Assembly (NCBI RefSeq): GCF_034043515.1
Contig: NZ_CP138214.1
Span: 496,001 to 560,000 of the forward strand
Direction: 5' to 3'
Length of the DNA stretch: 64,000 bases
Source: Pseudomonas sp. MUP55
GTDB taxonomy: Bacteria; Pseudomonadota; Gammaproteobacteria; Pseudomonadales; Pseudomonadaceae
Shown: positions 18,053-30,874 of the stretch, piece after piece
Layout: every line of letters begins with the position of its first letter
Numbering within the stretch: the stretch's first letter is position 1
Position numbers and translations under genes: made by a program
Notes under the pieces: generated by a model
Database searches by the model: none
The model's input: the letters and a program-made list of their open reading frames with translations, nothing else
What the model was told of the DNA's origin: nothing

Positions 18053-19153
18053 ATGCAGACACTTAAGGTCGATCTAGGCGAGCGCAGCTACCCGATCCAT
18101 ATTGGCGAAGGTCTGTTGGACCAGCCTGAACTGCTCGCACCGCATATTGCCGGTCGGCAAGTGGCGATCATCTCCAATGAAACGGTGGCGCCGCTGTATC
18201 TGGAGCGCCTGAGCCGCAGCCTGGCAGCGTATTCGGTGATCTCGGTGATCCTGCCCGACGGCGAAGCCCACAAGAACTGGGAAACCCTGCAACTGATTTT
18301 CGATGGCCTGCTGACCGCACGGCATGACCGCCGCACCACCGTGGTCGCCCTGGGCGGCGGTGTGATCGGCGACATGGCCGGCTTCGCGGCCGCCTGCTAC
18401 CAGCGTGGCGTGGACTTCATCCAGGTGCCGACCACGTTGCTGTCCCAGGTCGATTCGTCGGTGGGCGGCAAGACCGGCATCAATCATCCGCTGGGCAAGA
18501 ACATGGTCGGCGCGTTCTATCAGCCGCAGGCCGTGCTGATCGACACCGCGACCCTCAACACCCTGCCGCCCCGCGAGCTGTCGGCGGGCCTGGCCGAAGT
18601 CATCAAGTACGGGCTGATCTGCGATGAGCCCTTCCTGACCTGGCTGGAGGAACACATGGACGCCTTGCGCGCCCTTGACCAGGTGGCACTCACCGAAGCG
18701 ATTTCCCGCTCATGCGCGGCCAAGGCGCTGGTGGTGAATGCCGACGAACGGGAGTCCGGTGTACGCGCTACCCTGAACCTGGGCCACACCTTCGGCCATG
18801 CGATTGAAACGCACATGGGCTATGGTGTGTGGCTGCATGGGGAAGCCGTAGCGGCTGGCACCGTGATGGCATTGGAGATGTCGCAGCGCCTGGGCTGGAT
18901 CAGCGCCCAGGAGCGTGATCGCGGTATCCGTCTGTTCCAGCGCGCCGGTTTGCCGGTGATTCCGCCGTCTGAAATGACCGAGGCGGATTTCCTGGAACAC
19001 ATGGCAATAGACAAGAAAGTGATCGACGGTCGACTGCGCCTGGTGCTGTTGCGCCACATGGGCGAAGCAGTGGTGACCGACGATTATCCGAAAGAGATTC
19101 TACAGGCCACGCTGGGAGCGGATTACCGCGCCCTGGCCCAGCTCAAAGGTTAA
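18053..19153 (+). CDS. aroB: 3-dehydroquinate synthase
   Basis: Second step of the shikimate pathway: DAHP to 3-dehydroquinate, using NAD and a divalent metal. 366 residues. Motifs: [18 protein letters not shown] (NAD binding), [20 protein letters not shown], and metal ligands in AEVIKYG and [12 protein letters not shown]. It lies 125 nt after aroK and 9 nt before the DamX-like gene, the standard aroKB-damX order. Confidence 0.97.
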   Translation: MQTLKVDLGERSYPIHIGEGLLDQPELLAPHIAGRQVAIISNETVAPLYLERLSRSLAAYSVISVILPDGEAHKNWETLQLIFDGLLTARHDRRTTVVALGGGVIGDMAGFAAACYQRGVDFIQVPTTLLSQVDSSVGGKTGINHPLGKNMVGAFYQPQAVLIDTATLNTLPPRELSAGLAEVIKYGLICDEPFLTWLEEHMDALRALDQVALTEAISRSCAAKALVVNADERESGVRATLNLGHTFGHAIETHMGYGVWLHGEAVAAGTVMALEMSQRLGWISAQERDRGIRLFQRAGLPVIPPSEMTEADFLEHMAIDKKVIDGRLRLVLLRHMGEAVVTDDYPKEILQATLGADYRALAQLKG

Positions 19154-19162
19154 TAAGACCCG

Positions 19163-20728
19163 ATGACTAGTTTGCATGCCGACGAGGCGTTCCTCGGCCA
19201 TTACCACCTGAGCCACGACCCTTTCGCGCCTCGGGTGCCAGGTTTCAAATTCTTCCCTGCCCAGCGCAAACCGGTGCTTGGGCAACTGCACCATCTGGCG
19301 CGCTACAGCCAGTTGCTGCTGGTGGTCACGGGGCCGTTGGGCAGCGGCAAGACCTTGCTGCGCCAGGCGCTGGTCGCCAGCACCAACAAGCAATCGGTGC
19401 AGAGCGTGGTGGTCTCGGCCCGTGGTGCCGGTGATGCGGCCGGCGTATTGCGTCAGGTGGCGCAGGCGCTGGACGTCGCCAACGCCGAGCCCAACGCGAT
19501 CCTCAAGCAGGTGGTGCAACTGGGCCTGACCGGCCAGGAAGTCTATCTGCTGGTGGATGACGCCGAGCAGCTCGATGAGTCCGCCCTGGAAGCGTTGTTG
19601 GCGCTGGCGGCGGGTACGCCGGAAGGTCGCCCCCATGTGTTCCTGTTTGGCGAGTCGTCGTTGATCGCCGATCTGGAGCAGATCAGCGGTGAGCAAGAGC
19701 TGTTTCACGTCATCGAATTGCAGCCGTACGAAGAGGAAGAAACCCGCGAATACCTGGCGCAGCGCCTCGAAGGTGCCGGGGCCGGTATCGAACTTTTCTC
19801 CGCTGCACAGATCTCTGATATTCACGAAAGCTCCGATGGCTGGCCTGGCAACATCAATCAGGTTGCCCGCGATGCAATGATCGAAGCCATGATTGCCAGC
19901 CGCTCCGCGGTCAAGCGTCCAAAGATGGGGTTCACTATGCCTAAGAAGCACGTATTGGCTATTTCCGCCGTTGTCGTGGTCGCTGTTGCCGCCGCCTGGT
20001 TGATCCCGGGTCGCAGCAAGGCACCGACAACCGCCGGCGCGCCAACCGAACAGGCGCAGTTGCCACTGGGCAAGCCCACGCCAAATGTCGAATTCGCCAA
20101 CTCCGGCCAACCGACCAACCTGCCAATGGTCGGCCAACCTGTGATGCGCGGCCCGCTGGCGGAAGAAGCCGGTGGCATCTCCGAAGGCGACGACGGCGTG
20201 CCAGTGGAAGGCTCCAGCGCCACGCCACCCACCGTGACCACCACCGCGCCGCCTGCGGGCGTGCCAGCCGGTACGCCAGCGACGCCGGTTGCCCCCGTTG
20301 CGCCGGCCGCCAAGCCGACCCCCGCGCCGACGGTCGCCACGGCCAAGCCAGCCCCGGTCGCCAAGCCCGCTCCAGCGCCAGCGCCGGCGGCCAAGCCTGC
20401 TGAAAAGCCTGCGGCCACCGTTGCCAAGGCCGGTGCTGCTGGCAGCAGCTGGTACAGCAGCCAGCCTACCGGTAACTTCGTGGTGCAGATCCTCGGCACC
20501 AGCTCCGAGGCCAATGCCCAGGCGTTCGTCAAGGAACAGGGCGGGCAGTACCGTTATTTCAAGAAAGTGCTCAACGGCAAGCCGCTGTATGTGATCACTT
20601 ACGGCAGCTTCCCAAGCCGCGCCGCAGCCGATTCCGCCATCAAGGCCTTGCCAGCGAAGGTTCAGGCTGGTAAACCTTGGCCTCGCACTGTTGCCAGCGT
20701 TCAACAAGAACTGGCAACAACTCGCTGA
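19163..20728 (+). CDS. damX: DamX-like AAA ATPase with SPOR domain
   Basis: 521 residues. The N-terminal AAA-type ATPase domain resembles ExeA/GspA (Walker A GPLGSGKT at 57-64, Walker B YLLVDDAEQL). A transmembrane helix follows at about 260-280 (VLAISAVVVVAVAAAWLI), then a long Ala/Pro/Lys-rich periplasmic linker and a C-terminal SPOR domain (about 435-515, NFVVQILGTSSEANAQAFVKEQ). It is likely a septal-ring protein. E. coli DamX lacks an intact N-terminal ATPase, so the Pseudomonas form is larger. Downstream of aroB, as usual. Confidence 0.9.
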   Translation: MTSLHADEAFLGHYHLSHDPFAPRVPGFKFFPAQRKPVLGQLHHLARYSQLLLVVTGPLGSGKTLLRQALVASTNKQSVQSVVVSARGAGDAAGVLRQVAQALDVANAEPNAILKQVVQLGLTGQEVYLLVDDAEQLDESALEALLALAAGTPEGRPHVFLFGESSLIADLEQISGEQELFHVIELQPYEEEETREYLAQRLEGAGAGIELFSAAQISDIHESSDGWPGNINQVARDAMIEAMIASRSAVKRPKMGFTMPKKHVLAISAVVVVAVAAAWLIPGRSKAPTTAGAPTEQAQLPLGKPTPNVEFANSGQPTNLPMVGQPVMRGPLAEEAGGISEGDDGVPVEGSSATPPTVTTTAPPAGVPAGTPATPVAPVAPAAKPTPAPTVATAKPAPVAKPAPAPAPAAKPAEKPAATVAKAGAAGSSWYSSQPTGNFVVQILGTSSEANAQAFVKEQGGQYRYFKKVLNGKPLYVITYGSFPSRAAADSAIKALPAKVQAGKPWPRTVASVQQELATTR

Positions 20729-20734
20729 AGATCC

Positions 20735-20755
20735 GGCGGCCTTACCCAGGCCGCC
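20735..20755 (+). terminator. Hairpin after damX-like gene
   Basis: GGCGGCCT-TACCC-AGGCCGCC is a perfect 8-bp stem 7 nt past the stop but has no T-tract, so intrinsic termination is uncertain. The rest of the 350-bp interval 20729-21078 holds the gltB promoter and its leader; nothing else was seen there. Confidence 0.4.
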
Positions 20756-20938
20756 CTCCCGGCACCTCAAAAAAACTACAACAGCGTGCAGCCCTGAAGG
20801 CCGCGCGCTTTGTGGTGTCTGCGTCACAGTAGCTTTTGAGTCGTAGCGGTCAGAATTAAAAAAGTTTTGACTAGCACAGCATATCGCTTTAAACCTTTCA
20901 TAAATGCGACATAGATTTGCGACATTTCGTCGCTAAAT

Positions 20939-20967
20939 TTGTGAGCGTCTGTGTCGGTGTGTACAAT
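20939..20967 (+). promoter_or_regulatory. Sigma-70 type promoter of gltBD
   Basis: TTGTGA at 20939-20944 and TACAAT at 20962-20967 with a 17-nt spacer, about 112 nt upstream of the gltB ATG. The best promoter-like pair in the interval. Confidence 0.6.
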
Positions 20968-21078
20968 GACCTCCCTTTTGCCCCCGCTAAGCCGGCGTAC
21001 GTTCGGCGTGGAAGGTAACCGGTTGAATTGAAAAGAAATTTGCCTCGGTATAAGAGGCAGCCTGGTGAGAAAGTGTCT

Positions 21079-24000
21079 ATGAAAGCAGGTCTGTACCAAC
21101 CCGATGAATTCAAGGATAACTGCGGTTTCGGCCTGATAGCCCACATGCAGGGCGAGCCCAGTCATACCCTTTTGCAAACGGCCATCGAGGCCCTGACCTG
21201 CATGACCCACCGCGGTGGGATCAACGCCGACGGCAAGACCGGTGACGGCTGCGGCTTGCTGATTCAAAAGCCCGACCAGTTCCTGCGCGCTGTCGCCAAA
21301 GAGCATTTCGCCGTCGAACTGCCCAAGCAGTACGCCGTGGGCATGGTGTTTTTCAATCAGGACCCGGTCAAAGCCCAAGCCGCTCGCGAGAACATGAACC
21401 GCGAGATCGTTGCCGCCGGCCTGCAACTCGTCGGCTGGCGCAAAGTGCCAATCGACACCAGCGTCCTCGGCCGCCTGGCCCTGGAGCGTCTGCCGCAGAT
21501 CGAACAAGTGTTCATCGCAGGCGACGGCCTGAGCGACCAGGACATGGCGATCAAGCTGTTCACATCGCGTCGTCGCTCGTCGGTGCTCAACGCCGCCGAC
21601 ACCGACCACTACATCTGCAGCTTTTCCCACAAGACCATCATTTATAAAGGCCTGATGATGCCGGCGGACCTCACCGCCTTTTATCCGGACCTGAGCGATG
21701 AGCGCCTGCAAACCGCAATCTGCGTGTTTCACCAGCGCTTCTCCACCAACACCCTGCCGAAATGGCCGCTGGCCCAGCCATTCCGCTTCCTCGCCCACAA
21801 CGGCGAGATCAACACCATCACCGGCAACCGTAACTGGGCCGTGGCCCGTCGCACCAAGTTCGCCAACGATCTGATGGACCTGGAAGAGCTCGGCCCGCTG
21901 GTCAACCGCGTCGGTTCGGACTCCTCCAGCATGGACAACATGCTCGAACTGATGGTCACCGGCGGCATCGACCTGTTCCGTGGCGTGCGCATGATCATTC
22001 CGCCAGCGTGGCAGAACGTCGAGACCATGGACCCCGATCTGCGGGCGTTCTACGAATACAACTCGATGCACATGGAACCGTGGGACGGCCCGGCCGGCGT
22101 GGTCATGACCGACGGCCGCTACGCGGTGTGCCTGCTCGACCGTAACGGTCTGCGCCCGGCGCGTTGGGTCACCACCACCAACGGTTTCATCACCCTGGCG
22201 TCGGAAATCGGCGTGTGGAACTACAAGCCCGAAGATGTCATCGCCAAAGGCCGCGTAGGCCCTGGGCAGATCCTGGCCGTGGACACCGAAACCGGGCAGA
22301 TCCTCGACACCGACGCCATCGACAACCGTTTGAAGTCCCGTCATCCGTACAAGCAATGGCTGCGCAAGAACGCCCTGCGCATCCAGGCGACCATGGAAGA
22401 CAACGACCACGGCTCGGCTTTCTACGACGTCGATCAGCTCAAGCAGTACATGAAGATGTACCAGGTCACGTTCGAAGAGCGCGACCAGGTGCTGCGCCCG
22501 CTCGGCGAGCAAGGCTATGAGGCGGTCGGCTCCATGGGCGACGATACGCCCATGGCTGTGCTGTCCCAGCGCGTGCGCACGCCGTACGACTACTTCCGCC
22601 AGCAATTCGCCCAGGTGACCAACCCACCGATCGATCCGCTGCGCGAAGCCATCGTGATGTCGCTGGAAGTGTGCCTCGGCGCCGAGCGCAACATCTTCCA
22701 GGAATCGCCGGAGCACGCCTCCCGCGTGATTCTCAGCTCGCCGGTCGTTTCGCCGGCCAAGTGGCGTTCGTTGATGACCCTGGAGCGTCCAGGTTTCGAC
22801 CGCCAGATCATCGACCTGAACTACGACGAGAGCCTTGGCCTTGAAGCCGCTGTGCGCAACGTCGCCGACCAGGCCGAAGAAGCCGTGCGCGCCGGTCGTA
22901 CCCAGATCGTGCTGACCGACCGGCATATTGCCCCCGGCAAGCTGCCGATCCACGCTTCGCTGGCCACCGGTGCGGTGCACCACCGCCTGACCGAAAAAGG
23001 CCTGCGCTGCGACTCCAACATCCTGGTGGAAACCGCCACCGCCCGCGACCCGCATCACTTCGCCGTATTGATCGGTTTCGGCGCTTCGGCGGTCTATCCG
23101 TTCCTCGCGTACGAAGTGCTCGGCGACCTGATCCGTACCGGTGAAGTGCTGGGCGACCTTTACGAAGTGTTCAAGAACTACCGTAAGGGCATCACCAAGG
23201 GCCTGCTCAAGATCCTGTCGAAGATGGGCATCTCCACGGTCACCTCGTACCGTGGCGCGCAACTGTTCGAAGCCATCGGCCTGTCCGAAGAAGTCTGCGA
23301 GCTGAGCTTCCGTGGCGTGCCAAGCCGTATCAAGGGTGCACGCTTCGTCGACATCGAAGCCGAACAGAAAGCCCTGGCGGCCGAAGCCTGGAGCGCGCGC
23401 AAGCCGATCCAGCAAGGCGGCCTGCTCAAGTTTGTGCACGGTGGTGAATATCACGCCTACAACCCGGACGTGGTCAGCACCCTGCAAGCCGCTGTGCAGC
23501 AGGGCGACTACGCCAAATTCAAGCAATACACGAGCCTGGTGGACAACCGCCCGGTGTCGATGATCCGCGACCTGTTCAAGGTCAAGACCCTGGACACGGC
23601 GCTGGACATCAGCGAAATCGAGCCGCTGGAATCGATCCTCAAGCGCTTTGACTCCGCTGGTATTTCCCTGGGTGCGTTGTCGCCCGAGGCTCACGAAGCC
23701 CTGGCCGAAGCCATGAACCGCCTGGGCGCGCGTTCCAACTCCGGCGAAGGCGGCGAAGACCCGGCGCGCTACGGCACGCTCAAAAGCTCGAAAATCAAGC
23801 AGGTGGCTACCGGCCGTTTCGGTGTAACCCCGGAATACCTGGTCAACGCCGAAGTGCTGCAGATCAAGGTCGCCCAGGGCGCCAAGCCCGGTGAAGGCGG
23901 CCAGTTGCCAGGCGGCAAGGTCAACGGTCTGATCGCCAAGCTGCGTTATGCGGTACCCGGCGTGACGCTGATCTCGCCACCGCCGCACCACGACATCTAC

Positions 24001-25524
24001 TCGATTGAAGACCTGTCGCAGCTGATTTTCGACCTTAAACAAGTCAACCCGCAGGCTCTGGTCTCGGTGAAACTGGTCGCGGAAGCCGGCGTGGGTACCA
24101 TCGCCGCCGGTGTGGCCAAGGCCTATGCCGACCTGATCACCATTTCCGGCTACGACGGCGGCACCGGTGCTTCGCCGCTGACCTCGATCAAATATGCCGG
24201 CGCACCCTGGGAGCTCGGCCTGGCCGAAACCCACCAGACACTGCGCGGCAACGACCTGCGCGGCAAAGTGCGGGTACAAACCGACGGCGGCCTGAAAACC
24301 GGCCTCGACGTGATCAAGGCCGCGATCCTCGGCGCCGAAAGCTTCGGTTTCGGCACCGCGCCGATGATCGCCCTGGGCTGCAAATACCTGCGCATCTGCC
24401 ACCTGAACAACTGCGCGACCGGCGTTGCCACCCAGAACGAGAAGCTGCGCAAGGACCACTACATTGGCACCGTCGACATGGTGGTGAATTTCTTCACCTA
24501 CGTCGCCGAAGAGACCCGTGAGTGGCTGGCCAAGCTGGGCGTGCGCTCGCTGGAAGAGCTGATCGGCCGTACCGATCTGCTGGACATTCTTGAAGGCCAG
24601 ACCGCCAAGCAACAGCACCTGGACCTGACGCCGCTGTTGGGCAGCGATCACATTCCGGCAGACAAGCCACAGTTCTGCCAGGTGGACCGCAACCCGCCGT
24701 TCGATAAAGGCATGCTGGCCGAGAAGATGGTTGACCTCGCCGGCTCCTCGATCAACGACGCCAGCGGTGGTGAGTTCGCCCTGGACATCTGCAACTGCGA
24801 CCGTTCCATCGGCGCGCGCATCTCCGGCGAAATCGCGCGCAAGCACGGCAACCAGGGCATGGCGAAAGCGCCGATCACCTTCCGCTTCAAGGGCACCGCG
24901 GGCCAGAGCTTCGGCGTGTGGAACGCCGGTGGCCTGCACATGTACCTGGAAGGCGACGCCAACGACTACGTGGGCAAGGGCATGACCGGCGGCAAGCTGG
25001 TGATCGTCGCGCCTCAAGGCAGCGTCTACAAGAGCCAGGAAAGTGCCATCATCGGCAACACCTGCCTGTACGGCGCCACCGGTGGCAAGCTGTTCGCCGC
25101 CGGTACCGCCGGTGAGCGTTTCGCCGTGCGTAACTCCGGTGCCCACACCGTGGTCGAAGGCACTGGCGATCACTGCTGCGAGTACATGACTGGTGGCTTT
25201 GTCGCGGTACTGGGCAAGACCGGTTACAACTTCGGTTCGGGCATGACCGGCGGTTTCGCCTACGTGCTCGACCAGGACAACACCTTCGTCGACAAGGTCA
25301 ACCATGAGTTGGTCGAGATCCAGCGGATCAGCGGCGAGGCCATGGAGTCGTACCGCAACCACTTGCAGCACGTGCTGGACGAGTACGTTGAGGAAACCGG
25401 CAGCGAATGGGGTCGTAACCTCGCCGAGAACCTCGATGATTACCTGCGTCGTTTCTGGCTGGTCAAGCCCAAGGCGGCGAGTTTGAAATCTTTGCTGTCG
25501 AGCACACTTGCGAGTCCGCAATGA
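21079..25524 (+). CDS. gltB: Glutamate synthase, large (alpha) subunit
   Basis: Makes two glutamates from glutamine and 2-oxoglutarate with NADPH electrons delivered by GltD. 1481 residues. The N-terminal class II amidotransferase is preceded by a 14-residue propeptide, so Cys15 in [10 protein letters not shown] becomes the N-terminal nucleophile. The central FMN/2-oxoglutarate synthase domain includes [20 protein letters not shown] and the 3Fe-4S cysteines in [16 protein letters not shown] region. The C-terminal GXGXG beta-helix domain is complete. The ATG at 21079 gives the family N-terminus [11 protein letters not shown]. Confidence 0.98.
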   Translation: MKAGLYQPDEFKDNCGFGLIAHMQGEPSHTLLQTAIEALTCMTHRGGINADGKTGDGCGLLIQKPDQFLRAVAKEHFAVELPKQYAVGMVFFNQDPVKAQAARENMNREIVAAGLQLVGWRKVPIDTSVLGRLALERLPQIEQVFIAGDGLSDQDMAIKLFTSRRRSSVLNAADTDHYICSFSHKTIIYKGLMMPADLTAFYPDLSDERLQTAICVFHQRFSTNTLPKWPLAQPFRFLAHNGEINTITGNRNWAVARRTKFANDLMDLEELGPLVNRVGSDSSSMDNMLELMVTGGIDLFRGVRMIIPPAWQNVETMDPDLRAFYEYNSMHMEPWDGPAGVVMTDGRYAVCLLDRNGLRPARWVTTTNGFITLASEIGVWNYKPEDVIAKGRVGPGQILAVDTETGQILDTDAIDNRLKSRHPYKQWLRKNALRIQATMEDNDHGSAFYDVDQLKQYMKMYQVTFEERDQVLRPLGEQGYEAVGSMGDDTPMAVLSQRVRTPYDYFRQQFAQVTNPPIDPLREAIVMSLEVCLGAERNIFQESPEHASRVILSSPVVSPAKWRSLMTLERPGFDRQIIDLNYDESLGLEAAVRNVADQAEEAVRAGRTQIVLTDRHIAPGKLPIHASLATGAVHHRLTEKGLRCDSNILVETATARDPHHFAVLIGFGASAVYPFLAYEVLGDLIRTGEVLGDLYEVFKNYRKGITKGLLKILSKMGISTVTSYRGAQLFEAIGLSEEVCELSFRGVPSRIKGARFVDIEAEQKALAAEAWSARKPIQQGGLLKFVHGGEYHAYNPDVVSTLQAAVQQGDYAKFKQYTSLVDNRPVSMIRDLFKVKTLDTALDISEIEPLESILKRFDSAGISLGALSPEAHEALAEAMNRLGARSNSGEGGEDPARYGTLKSSKIKQVATGRFGVTPEYLVNAEVLQIKVAQGAKPGEGGQLPGGKVNGLIAKLRYAVPGVTLISPPPHHDIYSIEDLSQLIFDLKQVNPQALVSVKLVAEAGVGTIAAGVAKAYADLITISGYDGGTGASPLTSIKYAGAPWELGLAETHQTLRGNDLRGKVRVQTDGGLKTGLDVIKAAILGAESFGFGTAPMIALGCKYLRICHLNNCATGVATQNEKLRKDHYIGTVDMVVNFFTYVAEETREWLAKLGVRSLEELIGRTDLLDILEGQTAKQQHLDLTPLLGSDHIPADKPQFCQVDRNPPFDKGMLAEKMVDLAGSSINDASGGEFALDICNCDRSIGARISGEIARKHGNQGMAKAPITFRFKGTAGQSFGVWNAGGLHMYLEGDANDYVGKGMTGGKLVIVAPQGSVYKSQESAIIGNTCLYGATGGKLFAAGTAGERFAVRNSGAHTVVEGTGDHCCEYMTGGFVAVLGKTGYNFGSGMTGGFAYVLDQDNTFVDKVNHELVEIQRISGEAMESYRNHLQHVLDEYVEETGSEWGRNLAENLDDYLRRFWLVKPKAASLKSLLSSTLASPQ

Positions 25525-25534
25525 CGACGCAGCG

Positions 25535-27066
<1,532 letters not shown>

Positions 27067-27070
27067 CCCC

Positions 27071-27187
27071 GATCCCGCTTGAAACGGGATCAAAATGTGG
27101 GAGGGGGCTTGCCCCCGATTGCGCAGTATCAGTCACCGGATTCACTGGCTGACACACCGCTATCGGGGGCAAGCCCCCTCCCACATT
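27071..27187. repeat. Hairpin plus REPIN, GTGGGAGGGGGCTTGC family
   Basis: A small perfect hairpin GATCCCG-CTTGAAA-CGGGATC (27071-27091) follows the gltD stop, without a T-tract. The REPIN itself covers 27093-27187 with both REP arms intact. Confidence 0.85.
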
Positions 27188-27234
27188 TGTTTTGTGCTGT
27201 GTTCAAGCGGGCGCGACAAATTGACCCGATAGAC

Positions 27235-27262
27235 AAAAGGCACGGCGCATTCCGTGCCTTTT
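27235..27262 (+). terminator. Terminator between gltD and hemE
   Basis: AAAAGGCACGG-CGCATT-CCGTGCCTTTT: an 11-bp perfect stem with a T4 tail. It separates gltBD transcription from hemE; the mirrored A and T runs allow use in either direction. Confidence 0.85.
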
Positions 27263-27309
27263 GCGTCGCGCTCTGAGAAAATGCCCGCACTTTTTTTGCG
27301 GATGCCGAC

Positions 27310-28377
27310 ATGACTGCCCTCAAGAACGACCGTTTCCTTCGTGCCCTGCTCAAGCAGCCCGTCGACGTCACCCCCGTGTGGATGATGCGTCAAGCCGGTC
27401 GCTACCTGCCTGAATACCGCGCCAGTCGCGCCAATGCGGGCGACTTCATGAGCCTGTGCATGAATCCTGCGTTCGCCTGCGAAGTCACGATGCAGCCGCT
27501 GGACCGCTACCCACAACTGGACGCGGCCATCCTCTTCTCCGACATCCTCACCATCCCGGACGCCATGGGCCAAGGCCTGTACTTTGAGACCGGCGAAGGC
27601 CCGCGTTTCAAGAAAGTCGTCAGCACCCTGGCCGATATCGAAGCCTTGCCGATCCCCGATCCGCACAAAGACCTCGGCTACGTGATGGATGCCGTCAGCA
27701 CCATCCGCCGCGAGCTCAACGGCCGCGTGCCGCTGATCGGCTTCTCCGGCAGCCCATGGACCCTGGCCACTTACATGGTCGAAGGCGGCTCGTCGAAAGA
27801 CTTCCGCAAGACCAAGGCCATGCTCTACGACAACCCGCAAGCCATGCACTTGCTGCTGGACAAGCTGGCGCAGTCGGTCACGTCCTACCTCAATGGCCAG
27901 ATCATGGCCGGCGCCCAAGCGGTGCAGATTTTCGATACCTGGGGCGGCAACCTGTCGGCTGCGGCATACCAGGAATTCTCCCTGGCCTACATGCGCAAGA
28001 TTGTCAGCGGCCTGATCCGTGAAAACGAAGGCCGCAAAGTGCCGGTCATCCTGTTCACCAAGGGCGGTGGCCTTTGGCTGGAAAGCATCGCCGATGCCGG
28101 CGCCGATGCACTGGGGCTGGACTGGACATGCGATATTGGCGAAGCGCGCCGCCGAGTCGGCAATCAGGTTGCGTTGCAAGGCAACATGGACCCCACCGTG
28201 CTGTACGCCAAACCTGAAGCGATCCGCACCGAAGTCGGCCGCATCCTCGCCAGCTACGGCAAAGGCACCGGCCACGTGTTCAACCTGGGCCATGGCATCA
28301 CGCCGGAAGTGAATCCGGAGCATGCCGGGGCGTTCTTGCGCGCGGTGCACGAGCTGTCCGCCCAGTATCACGAATAA
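27310..28377 (+). CDS. hemE: Uroporphyrinogen decarboxylase
   Basis: Decarboxylates uroporphyrinogen III to coproporphyrinogen III in heme synthesis; no cofactor. 355 residues, full length. Signatures: [16 protein letters not shown] (Arg binding the substrate), catalytic Asp region in [23 protein letters not shown], and [14 protein letters not shown] at the C-terminus. A monocistronic gene between two REPINs. Confidence 0.98.
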   Translation: MTALKNDRFLRALLKQPVDVTPVWMMRQAGRYLPEYRASRANAGDFMSLCMNPAFACEVTMQPLDRYPQLDAAILFSDILTIPDAMGQGLYFETGEGPRFKKVVSTLADIEALPIPDPHKDLGYVMDAVSTIRRELNGRVPLIGFSGSPWTLATYMVEGGSSKDFRKTKAMLYDNPQAMHLLLDKLAQSVTSYLNGQIMAGAQAVQIFDTWGGNLSAAAYQEFSLAYMRKIVSGLIRENEGRKVPVILFTKGGGLWLESIADAGADALGLDWTCDIGEARRRVGNQVALQGNMDPTVLYAKPEAIRTEVGRILASYGKGTGHVFNLGHGITPEVNPEHAGAFLRAVHELSAQYHE

Positions 28378-28389
28378 AACGCAAACAAC

Positions 28390-28483
28390 ATGTGGGAGGG
28401 GGCTTGCCCCCGATAGCGGTGTGTCAGGCTCAGTATCTGTCACTGATCCACCGCCATCGGGGGCTTGCCCCCTCCCACATTTA
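28390..28483. repeat. REPIN, GTGGGAGGGGGCTTGC family
   Basis: Inverted REP pair between convergent hemE and the MFS gene. The right arm reads CGGGGGCTTGCCCCCTCCCACAT, with the central tetranucleotide in the opposite orientation (CTTG for CAAG) compared with other copies; the stem is unaffected. Confidence 0.9.
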
Positions 28484-28497
28484 AAAGCAAGAAAGCC

Positions 28498-29772
28498 TCA
28501 GGCGCTCGCCTGCCTCAACGGCGGCAACTTGGCCAGCTTCAACGCCACCAGCAACGCGCCAATCAACAACGCCACGATAAACGCGCCAATCCCGTTCCAC
28601 CCGCCGAAGTGCCAGAAAAACCCGCCTGCCGTCCCGGCAACGCTCGACCCGACGTAATAGCAGAACAAATACAGCGACGATGCCTGCCCCTTCGCCTTCA
28701 GCGCACGGCGGCCGATCCAACTGCTGGCCACCGAATGAGCTGCGAAGAAGCCAAAGGTAAAGATCAGCATGCCCGGCACCACCAGCCATAGGGGGGTGAA
28801 CAGTGTCAGGAGCATGCCGGCGAGCATCAGCACAATGGTGCCCCACAGCACGCGGCGGCGGCCCAGGCGGTCGGCGAGGGCGCCGATTTTCGCCGAGCTG
28901 TAGATGCCGGACAGGTACACCAGCGACAGCAGGCCGACCACAGCCTGGCTGAGGTCATACGGGTCGGCCAGCAGGCGGTAGCCGATGTAGTTGAACAGGG
29001 TCACGAACGCACCCATCAGCAGGAAGGCTTCCAGGAACAGCCACGGCAGGCCCGCGTCCTTGAAATGCATCACGAAGCCGTCCAGCAGGCTGCGCGGCCT
29101 GAGGCTGCTGGCGCGGAAGTTGCGCGATTCGGGGAGGATTTTCCAGAACACCGTCGCGGCGATCAGCGCCAGGCCGCCGATGATCAGCATTGCCGTGTGC
29201 CAACTGACGAAGTCGATCAACACGCCGATGATCAGGCGCCCGCTCATGCCGCCAATCGCATTGCCGCCGATGTACAAGCCCATGGCCAGGCCGATGTGCT
29301 GCGGGTGGATCTCTTCGCTCAGGTAGGTCATGGCCACGGCGGCCAGGCCGCTCAACGACAGGCCCACCAGCGCACGCATCAGCAGAATGCCCTCCCAGTT
29401 GGGCATCAAGCCGCTGGCAATCGTAGCCAGCGCCGCACAGAACAGCGCGGCGACCATCACCGGCTTGCGCCCCAGCCGATCGGAAATCGGCCCGGTGATC
29501 AGCAGGCCGAAGGCAAGCATGGCCGTGGCGATCGACAGGATCAGGCTGCTTTGTGCGGCATTGATGGAAAACTCGTGGGACAGCGCCGGCATCATCGGCT
29601 GTACGCAATACAGCAGGGCGAAGGTCGCAAACCCGCCGGAGAACAGCGCCAGCACCGTGCGCATGAACATCGGCGTGCCTTTTTCAATGTAGTCGTCGTT
29701 CAGCTGGGCGACGACCTCATCCAGGGCAGTGGGCGGGGCTTCTTGCGCATGTGCAGCAACGGCAGATTTCAC
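28498..29772 (-). CDS. MFS transporter, YnfM-like
   Basis: 424 residues with 12 predicted transmembrane helices after a 35-residue cytoplasmic N-terminus. The MFS motif A is in GPISDRLGRKP, with a second copy GALADRLGRRR in the C-terminal half. It resembles the YnfM/putative arabinose-efflux group; the substrate cannot be read. The start is GTG at 29772 with GAGG 6-9 nt upstream. It is divergent from a LysR regulator, which probably controls it. Confidence 0.88.
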   Translation of the reverse strand: MKSAVAAHAQEAPPTALDEVVAQLNDDYIEKGTPMFMRTVLALFSGGFATFALLYCVQPMMPALSHEFSINAAQSSLILSIATAMLAFGLLITGPISDRLGRKPVMVAALFCAALATIASGLMPNWEGILLMRALVGLSLSGLAAVAMTYLSEEIHPQHIGLAMGLYIGGNAIGGMSGRLIIGVLIDFVSWHTAMLIIGGLALIAATVFWKILPESRNFRASSLRPRSLLDGFVMHFKDAGLPWLFLEAFLLMGAFVTLFNYIGYRLLADPYDLSQAVVGLLSLVYLSGIYSSAKIGALADRLGRRRVLWGTIVLMLAGMLLTLFTPLWLVVPGMLIFTFGFFAAHSVASSWIGRRALKAKGQASSLYLFCYYVGSSVAGTAGGFFWHFGGWNGIGAFIVALLIGALLVALKLAKLPPLRQASA

Positions 29773-29893
29773 GGGAACCTCAGGGAAAAGACGGCCACGG
29801 CCGGCAATACGAAAAAGAATATAGCTGGCTAATGATTCTTTCCAATATATTGTTCGACCTGTTTGATAGCTTTAACGACCTAATGAGGTTTGC
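29773..29893. promoter_or_regulatory. Divergent promoter region, MFS exporter and LysR regulator
   Basis: 121-bp AT-rich interval with inverted elements AATATA...ATATATT near 29818-29851. LysR regulators usually bind such shared intervals and control both genes. No exact -35/-10 pair is assigned. Confidence 0.4.
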
Positions 29894-30787
29894 ATGGAAT
29901 TACGTCACCTGCGCTACTTCATCGCCGTAGCCGAAGAGCTGCATTTCGGTCGCGCCGCGCAAGTACTGGGGATTTCGCAACCGCCGTTGAGCCAGCAGAT
30001 TCAAGCGCTGGAACAGGAACTGGGCGCGCGGTTATTCGAGCGTACCAATCGTCGGGTCGAGTTGAGTGAAGCGGGGCGCCTGTTCCTGAACGAAGCGCGC
30101 CTGGTGCTGGCCCAGGTCGATAAAGCGGCGGACGTCGCTCGGCGGGCGCAGATGGGAGAACTGGGAGAGCTGAAGATCGGCTTTACCTCGTCGGCGCCGT
30201 TCACCGCCAGCATCCCGCAGGCGATCTTTGCGTTTCGCCAAGCGTTTGCGGCCGTGCATTTGAGCCTGCAGGAGATGAGCAGCACCCAAGTCGCCGAATC
30301 TTTGGTGGATGAGTCGATCCAGGTCGGGTTCATGCGGCCATTACCGTTGCCGGACTCCCTCAGTGTGATCGAGCTGATGCGCGAGCCGTTGGTGGCGGTA
30401 TTGAGCGCCGGGCATCCGCTGGCGCAAGGTAGCGAGCGCGGTTTGCACCTGGCGCAGTTGGCTGAGGAACCCTTTGTATTCTTCCCGCGCAGTTATGGCA
30501 GCGGCCTCTATGCGCAATTGCTCAACCTGGCCCGCGACGCCGGCTTCAGCCCGCGCTTTTCCCAGGAAGCGGGTGAAGCGATGACCATCATCGGCCTGGT
30601 GGCGGCGGGGCTGGGGGTGTCAGTGCTGCCCGCTTCCTACCAGCGTATTCGCATCGACGGCGTGGTGTACCGCACCTTGCTGGACCCGGAGGCGGTAACG
30701 GCGGTGTGGCTGGTGCAGCGCAAAGGCACGCAGTCGCCGATGGCGCAGGCGTTTGTGGAACTGCTGACACGTAAGGCGCAGCTGTAA
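29894..30787 (+). CDS. LysR-family transcriptional regulator
   Basis: 297 residues, standard LTTR length. N-terminal winged helix-turn-helix (MELRHLRYFIAVAEELHFGRAAQVLGISQPPLSQQI) with linker helix, then a periplasmic-binding-like effector domain (about 90-295). Its divergent position points to control of the MFS exporter at 28498-29772. The inducer is unknown. Confidence 0.92.
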   Translation: MELRHLRYFIAVAEELHFGRAAQVLGISQPPLSQQIQALEQELGARLFERTNRRVELSEAGRLFLNEARLVLAQVDKAADVARRAQMGELGELKIGFTSSAPFTASIPQAIFAFRQAFAAVHLSLQEMSSTQVAESLVDESIQVGFMRPLPLPDSLSVIELMREPLVAVLSAGHPLAQGSERGLHLAQLAEEPFVFFPRSYGSGLYAQLLNLARDAGFSPRFSQEAGEAMTIIGLVAAGLGVSVLPASYQRIRIDGVVYRTLLDPEAVTAVWLVQRKGTQSPMAQAFVELLTRKAQL

Positions 30788-30874
30788 GCTGGATCACATA
30801 TCAGGTAACGCAACCGGCTTAGTCATTCGCGAGAAACCTGCGCAAAATCGCTTTTTTCAGGCGAGTGAATATGG